From: Mugil cephalus
Lineage: Eukaryota; Chordata; Actinopteri; Mugiliformes; Mugilidae
Direction of reading: 5' to 3'
DNA: 64,000 nt
NCBI RefSeq assembly: GCF_022458985.1
Contig: NC_061791.1
Span: forward strand, 1,183,501 to 1,247,500
Each line of letters starts with the position of its first letter. Within the stretch, counting starts at the first letter, position 1. Below the pieces are notes generated by a model that did no database searches, was not told where the DNA came from, and saw only the letters and a program-made list of their open reading frames with translations. Positions 56,601 through 64,000 of this stretch are shown piece after piece. Position numbers and translations under genes: made by a program.

Positions 56601-57109
56601 GCATATTGAGAGACTCAGAACAAGTTTGTTTAAAACTGTGTAAAAAAAAATCATGCATGTACAGTGATAATTCAAAAAGGCATTGAATAAAGACAACTGG
56701 ACTTGTAGATTTTCTTCCCCAAGAAGTTTCAACATTTACACCTTGAGAAGAAGATGAAGCATATTCTCTAAACTCAACAAGTCCAATTGCTATATCAAAC
56801 TGTTTTTGAATAGTTGTTCCCAGCAAAACCATGGTTTCTGAAGTAGCAACTAAAAACCTTCAAGTAATAAAGTGAAACTTAAAATGCTTCGTGAGAGGAC
56901 GACTTCGACCTCGACTTCTGGTTTAACTTTTATAAACTGTGTGTTCACAGCTGCTGGGTCTGCTGATTTCCCTCTTCATGATCCACCAGATCAAACACCA
57001 TGACAGGTCACCAGGAGAATATTCCATGGCCATGAATATCGTCCAAACAGAAGCCTCGGGACCTTTAACATCTGCACTGTTACAGGAGGAACCAGCGGTC
57101 AAGGCCTGA

Positions 57110-57600
57110 CTTCATTAATTAGATTATTAGCTTTGCAGTGTTAATGTTTCTGTGTCTGTAAAGGCTCTTAAAAAGTTGCTTCACTGAAACAAACACGAAA
57201 GCATTGTTAGCAAGTGTTAGCAGCTAACAGGCTAACGTTAAAAGGGTGATGTCATCATGGTTTGTTATGGATCAGATCCATGTGTCCATCCATCTTTAAC
57301 TAGATATTTTAACAGACATTTCATTACAAATCTTTAGCTTAGCATAGCTCAGCATTTTAGCTAAAATTAACTAAAAACTTGTATTGTTTTAATCTTTTCT
57401 GATTATACAAATGTCTTATTTTGTACACGCTGAAGACTTTTCTAATGTACTGTTTATTATTATTTTTTCAAATAAAAAGTGAAATCTTAATGTTTCAAAT
57501 GGTGAAATAATTTCAGCTGATTAACGGCTGGAAGGAGGAGGAGGAGGAGGAGGTACGACCTGCTCCTCCTCCTCCTGTTGTTTCCTCCTTTCACTTTTTT
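57110..57600 (+). promoter_or_regulatory. 3' UTR, poly(A) signal and hairpin behind copy F
   Basis: Shared 3' UTR with AATAAA at 57471-57476. The foldback here is the cleanest of the set: AGGAGGAGGAGGAG ending at 57553, a 9-base loop TACGACCTG (57554-57562), and CTCCTCCTCCTCCT (57563-57576). Confidence 0.6.
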
Positions 57601-60600
57601 TCCTTATTTTTCTCATTTTTTGCTTCACCTTTCTTCTTTGTTGTCCTCTTCTTCCTCCTCCCTCTTCCTCGACCTCCTCCTTCTCTCTTCTGCTCCTCCT
57701 CCTCATTAGGACCGGGGCCTTTATAATGGACAGTGCCTTTATAATGGCCTTTATAAATTTGACAGTATGGTCAGTATTTGTGCAATACTTCTGTCCCATC
57801 TAAAGCAGTATTTTATTTTTTTTTCCAATCACTGAAAATGTATTAGAGTGGAATTTCCCCATTTGTTTTTGCACAAAGATCCTTTTGTAATGTTTGATAC
57901 AATGTTTTTAAATATGCCCTGGTTGTATCCTCAGATTTTGTCACTGACATCTTTATGAAATCTTTCAATATGGAATGGTGAGAATTTAAAGTAATTTTGG
58001 GCAGAAGTAATATTGGGCAGAATGTTTGTGGGTGACATCATCAGTTAGAGTGGAGGAAGTTTCTGAAATTCTCTTTCCACGCTCGTCCTGGCCACAATTT
58101 ACACACTAGACACATGATTTTTTCCACAGTTGTAGACAAACACACACCAACACACAGTCTTCTATTACACACTTACACAAACACACACACACACACACAG
58201 TTGACTTGTGTGATTCCAGCTCCTCAACATCAGTGCTCAGTGAAAGATGATCATATGTCTGTGTTATTAGCTCTGGTCGTGGGTTTGATTCCCATGTTGA
58301 CAGAGACGGTAGCCCGGCAGTAGCCCCCCGTGGCCCTATCAAAATTTCCCAGAGGGATTTTTATATTTTTTTCTCTTGCTCCTCTTCTTCATTTTCTCTC
58401 AGGATCAGTGACATTTTCAGCCTCCAGTCCAGATGGTGGCAGTAATGCACGTCTAAGGACAAGTTAGAAGAAGAAGAGGTGGAGGAGGACTTGGAGCAGG
58501 TGTGCAACAGGACTCAGGTGAAAGCTGAGATGTTTGGGATCATTCTTCTCTCGTTAAAGCTCAGGTTTAATTGAACCTGGATCAGATCTAAATGAATGAA
58601 TGAAGTTTTCGTCTCTTTCAGACGTGAAAAGTTTGAATCAAGCTGCCGAGGTTTCATCACACTCTACTCAGGTCAGTTTAATCCATCATCCCCTCAAACA
58701 AATGAACTTTACCTTCAACACACACAGAGAGAGAGAGAAAACACTGAGGGATAAAGCTCATTACGTCCAGAACAAACACAGAGAAACATGCTGCCTGTAG
58801 CGTGACACCTGTGTTTTTCTTGCTTTGCTCATGTTTCATCTTCTTGAATGTGTCGAGTGTTTTTTGTTGTTGCTGTTGTTTTTTATTTTAAGCTACAGTG
58901 CGTGGAGACTTTGTGATGGTTTTAAATTCAGACTCTGTCCTTGTTCGTTATGTAGGAAAATATGGATCAACATCGGTCTTTCGTCTTATTTGCGTTTCCT
59001 TTGAGATGAAGTTAAAAAAAATGTAAAAATGTAGCTTCCTCACATTTACATCCATTAAAAAAGAACATGACATTTAACCCTTATGCCCTCCTCAGATGTA
59101 CACGCATGTCAGGACATAAAATCCTCACACATAAATATTTTTTTTCTACTTTTTTTCATGAATCACTTTAACAACTTAAGACCTGCTCAAAACTACCACA
59201 ATTTCAAGCATTTTCAGGATTTAAACCCTTTAAACGTTTTCACAAAAAATGACAAAAACATAACATTATTTTCCATTAAATAAACAGTAGGTGGACGGGA
59301 CTTTGGTGGTAATTAGAGTCTTGGATGTATCAAAGATTGAAGCAATAAAATTAATTTGTTTGCCATAGTGTTTCTTATGTAGAGTCAGATTCTCCCTCTG
59401 GACTCGTGGTCAAAATGCCCCATTGACTTCCATTATAACTATATTTTTTAATCTGGCTGCTATTCCAGTATAAAACCATGCATTCTGTGATGTTAACTTT
59501 TTATTTAGAAGAAAACTGGTGATATTTTACATTTTTACTCTATGCATTTATACTCGATGCATGAAATTCTTGTAAATTTCCCATTTATTACAATGGAGCC
59601 ATGTGACTACCAGGGGCCCCAACTGTGAGTGTGTCCGTGAGTGTGTTTTTGTGTGCGTGTGCAAGAGAGACAGTGTGTAGCATTAACAGATGATTTAATT
59701 GTTGATAAAGAACATTCCTCCTTTGAGGGATGTTTTTCATGAGTCTTGCATGAAATACTTTTATTTCTACTACCTTTTATAGTGAAATGGCATTTAAATC
59801 AACATCTGATTAATCAGTGTGAACATTTATTGTGCAAATGCAACAACAAAAGAGAACAGGACACAACAACAGAACAGAAAAACAAAGCTGAAACAAAGAT
59901 AACTAGACCTGTAGAGTTTCTTTGAAGATGTTTTATTCAGGTCTTAAGTTGTTTAGGTGTGACAGTTAAACCCTTAATAAAGGACGATGTATTCACTCAT
60001 TTACACTTGTTACATCAAAATGCATAAAGTACAAGAACTAAACATGTAGTGTAAGGTCATTTGCTTGCTCTTAAAAGTCAGAAAGGTGCCTCTTATATGG
60101 AGCATGCCTCATACTCTCGGAACTCTACAGACAAATCAAAAAACACACAATGAGCACAACCCCTCAGTTCTCCTGCAAAATGAAACTTTACATCCAAAAC
60201 AATGTTATTTCTTCTCAAAGTGGTATTTTGTTTTCAAATGACACACAAACCATCATATGACTTTATAAGAATTTATTTATAAGAACCAGTTGATCACTGA
60301 TGTGCTCAATGTGAAACACTATGATGAATGGAAAACACTTCTTCTCCATTCATCATAATGACAACAAACAAAGCTATGTTACCAAAGCCAGCCATGAAAA
60401 GCAGCAACTGCTATATCCCCTCTTGCTTGGAGAAGGGTTATACATGTTTGTGTCATACACTTTCCATCTCAAGGTACTAAAATGGAGAAAATGGAGGGAG
60501 ATCTGCCTCTGAGTCAAATGTCGGCATCCATTCCTCCAAAAAAGAAGAGCTCACCTGTTGCCCTTTTATGCTAAAGCCCTGATTGCTAATTAATAAAACT

Positions 60601-60840
60601 ATGTGACAGGTTTTCGTCCATGTCAGCGTGCATAGTAGGACAATTAGTTTAGTGTTTTGAAAAAAATGCGTGTTTTAGATCTGTAATTTGAGTCTAAAGC
60701 AGGAATTGTACTTGTAGCTTAGCAGAATTGATTCAAGGGGTTGGTGCACCATTCACATTTTGTCGTCATTGTGTCTCAAGTATCACTATTTGTGTGTAAA
60801 CAATTGAGAAAAACTGTAAATCACTGTTTTTCTGTGTTTT
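57480..60840. repeat. Spacer unit 3, deleted and rearranged
   Basis: Third copy of the spacer at 14450-18640. The LINE 3' end and much of the inverted repeat are replaced by 57710-58330, which carries an (AC)n microsatellite near 58180-58200 and the tRNA-like B-box sequence. From about 58380 it tracks the other spacers to about 60835, where the L block LINE interrupts it inside AACAATTGAGAAAA sequence. No gene recognised. Confidence 0.7.
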
Positions 60841-60844
60841 TTAC

Positions 60845-61525
60845 CTGTGACAGCTCCACCTCTCCACTGAATGAGCTGAACAACTTCCTCGCTCGTTTTG
60901 AGGCAGACAACAACAAACCTGCACACAAGACTCCACCCCCTCCAGGTGACCAGGTGCTGGCGCTGAGCCTGGACAGTGTGAGGAGATCCCTCAGCAGGAT
61001 CAACGCGCACAAAGCTCCAGGCCCAGACAACACACCTGGTTGTGTACTGAGAGACTGTGCAGCTGAACTCAGATGTCTTCAAGGACATCTTCAACATCTC
61101 ACTGAGTCGGGCCGTTGTCTCCACCTGCTTCAAAGCCACCAGCATCATCCTGGTCCCGCAGAAATCGTCTCCCTCCTGCTTCAACGACTACCGTCCGGTA
61201 GCACTCACTCCCATTCTGATGAAGTGCTTTGAGCTGCTAGTCATGCATCAAATCAGTTCCCTGCATTGCGGGTGATGCCAACCACCACTTTCTGCACTCT
61301 TCAACTCAGGGTAGCATCAGCCACTTCATCTATATTGTATGTTGTCATGCGCTATGTCATGTTCTCCTTTGTCTACTTTGTATATACAGGATATATTTTA
61401 TTTTATTTTATTTTTCTCTTTTATATTTTCATATATTCTCAACATTTACATTTTTTGTTTAAATTCTGCATCGTAGGCCTTTGAGGATGGTGATTTAAGT
61501 CAGAATTGACAACAAAGCTGACTTG
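60845..61525 (+). repeat. Rex1/CR1-like LINE fragment (L block 3)
   Basis: Same element as at 1-790 and 19175-19785. A + frame reads LDSVRRSLSRINAHKAPGPD, then, in another frame, [20 protein letters not shown] and [20 protein letters not shown], which are reverse-transcriptase blocks. The rest of the transcriptase is deleted, and the 3' end (GAATTGACAACAAAGCTGAC) follows. Confidence 0.8.
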
Positions 61526-61534
61526 ACTAGCTAA

Positions 61535-62370
61535 AGCTGGGCATACACTGTGCGAGTTTCGGCCCTTTTTTAGACGATTTTTCACTCGTGCGAGAATTTT
61601 TTGGATCGGGCTGACTTCAAGGTTAATCGTGCATCCCGCATCGTGCAGTATACATGGGGTAACGAGCAGCGATTAACCTCGTCGTATGGTCGGATGAAAA
61701 TCAAACCTGTTTGAAATTCTGGTTGCCCCTCCTGAGTGTACCGCGCTGTTAAAGTAGTGCTACGAGGAGTTACGAGCATATTTACTTCAACCTCCTACAA
61801 GGCGCATGCCAAAACACAGAAGTGGACGTGAAATCTGAGAAATTTTGTTTTTCTAACACAAAAAAACGAAAAAAATGCCTTGTTTTTCATAGTTCAATTT
61901 CAGACTCAGTTCAAAAATATGAAATGGAAAAATGGGACCACAGGACTGAACTTGATTTGGTTGAAAAAAATGGATTTTTTTTGTTTTTTGTGTTAGATTT
62001 AAAAAGGAAAAACTAAATAATCAGTCACTTTTTCATTTTTTGATTGACAATTGAAAATAGAAAGAACGAATAATACACAGATCCCACGTCTGCCCAGCAA
62101 TTTGCACAGAATGGAGCAAATTGCTAAAGCAGCGCATTTCTCTTTGGTGAGCATTCTCATTCTGAGGTGAGCGTCTCCCCACTTCCGGGTTTTTCTACTT
62201 CTTCTTCTTCTTTTTCGTTGCAGTTCTGGAAACAGTTAGTGTAAACATGCCGTGTGCGGTCATGTATGGACGTACAATGTGAGTGGTCAGGTTACATCAG
62301 CGCATCAGGCCATATAGTGTGAGAACATAAATCGTGAGCTGTGAACTTTTAACCCAGTGTATGCCCAGCT
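61535..62370. mobile_element. Harbinger-type MITE, second full copy
   Basis: Ends AGCTGGGCATACACTG (61535-61550) and CAGTGTATGCCCAGCT (62355-62370) are perfect inverted repeats, flanked by TAA at 61532-61534 and 62371-62373. 836 bp with no transposase. It sits at the same site relative to the LINE tail as the copy at 19793, so both descend from one insertion that was later duplicated. Confidence 0.8.
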
Positions 62371-62373
62371 TAA

Positions 62374-63690
62374 CAGTAGCTCTTCCTAGCTTCCTAGCAC
62401 CCTATTAGCATCAGTGATGGCATGGAATGAAGCAACATTTGGTTAATGTTCCTGCTGGGACCTTTCAACACCATCAGATCAATATTTGCTTCCCAAACAC
62501 CTGCAGAACAAGCATTTATTCATTAGCATTAGATATGTTTGGTGCTAACAAGCTAATGCTTCCTCTATGAACGTTTCCAGCATTGTATGATCTGCCATCT
62601 ACTCTATTCATAGGGAGAGGTGACAGGGACAAATAGCCCCCACCCACCCCCACTAAAGTCTAAATTAGTTGCATGAGTTATTTGCAAAGTAGTTGCACCA
62701 GATTGTAGTTCTTACAGAAACAGGTCAGGGAACTTTCTCACGTGGTTTTTACCCACAGAGTTTCTTATTTGAACCTTAAACTTTCCTCCAGTTTCTCAGA
62801 ACTGAAGAAGCTGCTCAGATGAAACGTCTTGACTTTTTTAAACCACTCTGTCGTGTAACAGACTGTTTAATACAAATAAACTAAAGGCTGCATGTGTCCT
62901 AGTTTCAGATTTACAAATCTGGTCCAGTCTGAATCCCTGACGGCGGCGTATGATGTCATCAAGTGAACTCAAAACTAGATTGCGCCCTCTGCTGTTCAAA
63001 ACGGGCATCATGACTCATTTTTCATCTCGGCTGATTTGAACAGTCACATGTGTACTTTTTTTTTTTTTATCCGTCTCAGTTGCTTCGTTACATCCTTACA
63101 CATCACTGCAGTATCAACTTAAGCATCAACTCACATTTTCCATAATTTTCGCCCCAAAGTTGAACATCTTCTAACTTATTGTGTATAAAAGTCGTCGTTG
63201 TCTCGTTGTTGTCTTGGCCCTTTCTTGTTTTGGGAGTTCTGTCACACTGAGGAAGTAAAACTGGTCATGTTTGGAGCTCACCTCTAACTAGGACAGTCTT
63301 GTTTTTGCTTATTTTATCTTTTTTGTGTTTTTCTAGAAGGGTTTTTATACCCTGAAGCACTTCACAACACTGTTTTATGCATTGTTATATGGCTTTGCTG
63401 TAAAGCCCCTTCAGTTATTGTGAAGGGCTATGAATAAAACTGGATTCTTCTACCTCTTGATGAGATATTTTTAACGTAGTTTTTGTTTTGGGGTAACCTG
63501 CCTTTCTTGCAGCGCTTTTTTGTTCCTTAGTTTTTATTTCTAGTCCCCTTTGGCTCCTACTTCACCAGAAACCTGAGATCAGTTCAGTAGACGCCCCCTT
63601 TTATCCAATCAGTGTCTTCAAATCTAAAACATGTCAGGCCCAGGAACCAGTCAGAAGTAAACCCGGTCTACTGGGGTGATGTGGTTCTAT
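62374..63690. repeat. L block 3 flank
   Basis: Non-coding; matches 20655-21640, plus the 791-1480 section (with the GAACTGAAGAAG repeat at 62750-62880) that block 2 lacks. It carries an L2-type LINE tail near 63410-63440 and the 2480-2650-like section at 63520-63690. Confidence 0.6.
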
Positions 63691-64000
63691 GAAGTTTTGG
63701 GATCAGATTTCAGGATCTTGCTACGCAGATGATACCCAGCTATATTTATCCATGAAACCAGATGAAACTAATCAGCTGGTTAAACTCCAAGCGCCTTAAA
63801 GACATAAAGGCTTGGATGACATGTAATTTTATACTTTTAAACTCAGACTAAACAGAAGTCATTGTATTTGGACCTGAACATGTCAGAGATTCATTATCTA
63901 ATCACCTGGATGGCGTTACCTTGGCCTCCAGTACTACTGCGAAAATCCTCGCTGTTATATTTGACCAGGATATGTCCTTTAATTCTCACATAAAGCAGGT
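63690..64000 (+). repeat. L2/Maui-like LINE reverse-transcriptase fragment, runs off the window
   Basis: Reads YADDTQLYLSMKPDETNQL (63721-63777), the catalytic YADD box. It continues after a frameshift with KDIKAWMTCNF, EVIVFGPEHVRDSLSNHLDG and FDQDMSFNSHIKQ at the window edge. A frame change near 63790 and an in-frame stop near 63849 show it is inactive. Confidence 0.8.

Larger units (their letters stand above)
53034..57109 (+). pseudogene. Tetraspanin F: exons 5-6 replaced by L1-like sequence
   Basis: Open exons: 53034-53093, 54153-54209, 54639-54746, 54824-54895, 55800-55880, 56951-57109. Exon 3 is four codons shorter and exon 4 one codon shorter than in C. Exons 5 and 6, including the Cys-Cys-Gly motif, are missing, with a LINE fragment in their place. 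Exon 7 (about 55669-55702) has an extra base that breaks the frame. In exon 8 the family's loop cysteine is replaced (GYSEN for GCxxx). The tail matches B/C (TSALLQEEPAVKA). Because all introns are phase 0, splicing exon 4 to exon 8 would still give an open 178-residue four-pass protein with almost no large loop. That would be unusual, so a pseudogene is the better call. Confidence 0.75.

Noticed and set aside
58250-58330. tRNA-like sequence with a B-box match
   Set aside because: A possible B box alone; no acceptor stem or full cloverleaf, and it occurs in inverted orientation elsewhere as part of a repeat. Kept only as a possible SINE feature.

Overview
This window is vertebrate nuclear DNA, almost certainly from a teleost fish. 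It is AT-rich and intron-rich. Coding capacity lies only in short exons with GT/AG borders, and the space between is packed with fish-type mobile elements: Rex1/CR1-like, L2/Maui-like, L1-like and Rex6-like LINEs, two hAT families, PIF/Harbinger elements and Ty3/gypsy-like LTR pieces. Nothing bacterial, no CRISPR array and no convincing structural RNA gene was seen. Exons were assembled by eye from splice sites and from comparison between copies. No database search was possible.

The genes form a tandem array of four-transmembrane tetraspanins of the TSPAN8/CD9 type, all on the + strand. Each full copy has nine exons, and every intron is phase 0. Exon 1 carries the N-terminus and the start of TM1, exon 2 the rest of TM1 and the small loop, exon 3 TM2, exon 4 TM3, exons 5-8 the large extracellular loop with its Cys-Cys-Gly motif, and exons 8-9 TM4 and the tail. 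Four copies read open from start to stop: A (7619-14039, 238 aa), B (22004-27770, 258 aa), C (29017-32551, 259 aa) and D (33561-41578, 224 aa). Four more are remnants: an exon 1-2 scrap (18646-18879), copy E (exons 1-2 only, frameshifted, with a hAT insertion), an orphan exon 9 (47916-48026), and copy F (53034-57109), in which L1-like sequence replaces exons 5-6.

Layout: 1-3040 is a LINE-bearing block ('L block'). 3041-7450 is single-copy sequence with several transposon relics. Gene A is followed by a long spacer (14450-18640). That spacer recurs almost intact at 48460-52790 and, with deletions, at 57480-60840. L blocks recur at 18950-21640 and 60845-63700. Genes B, C and D lie close together with shortened spacers. 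Copies E and F are decaying. The layout fits repeated duplication of a gene-plus-spacer unit, with later TE insertion and deletion.

The most notable signal is that paralogous exons are much more diverged than the introns between them. Between C and D, exons 3, 4 and 8 differ at about 19-27% of bases, mostly amino-acid changing, while the intron after exon 4 differs at only about 2%. Exon 5 exists in two forms (A/B and C/D) that differ at 21 of 32 codons with no purely silent change. This points to diversifying selection or exon-cassette exchange in a membrane-protein cluster. The function is unknown, and a role in recognition (immune, gamete or pathogen-facing) is inference only.
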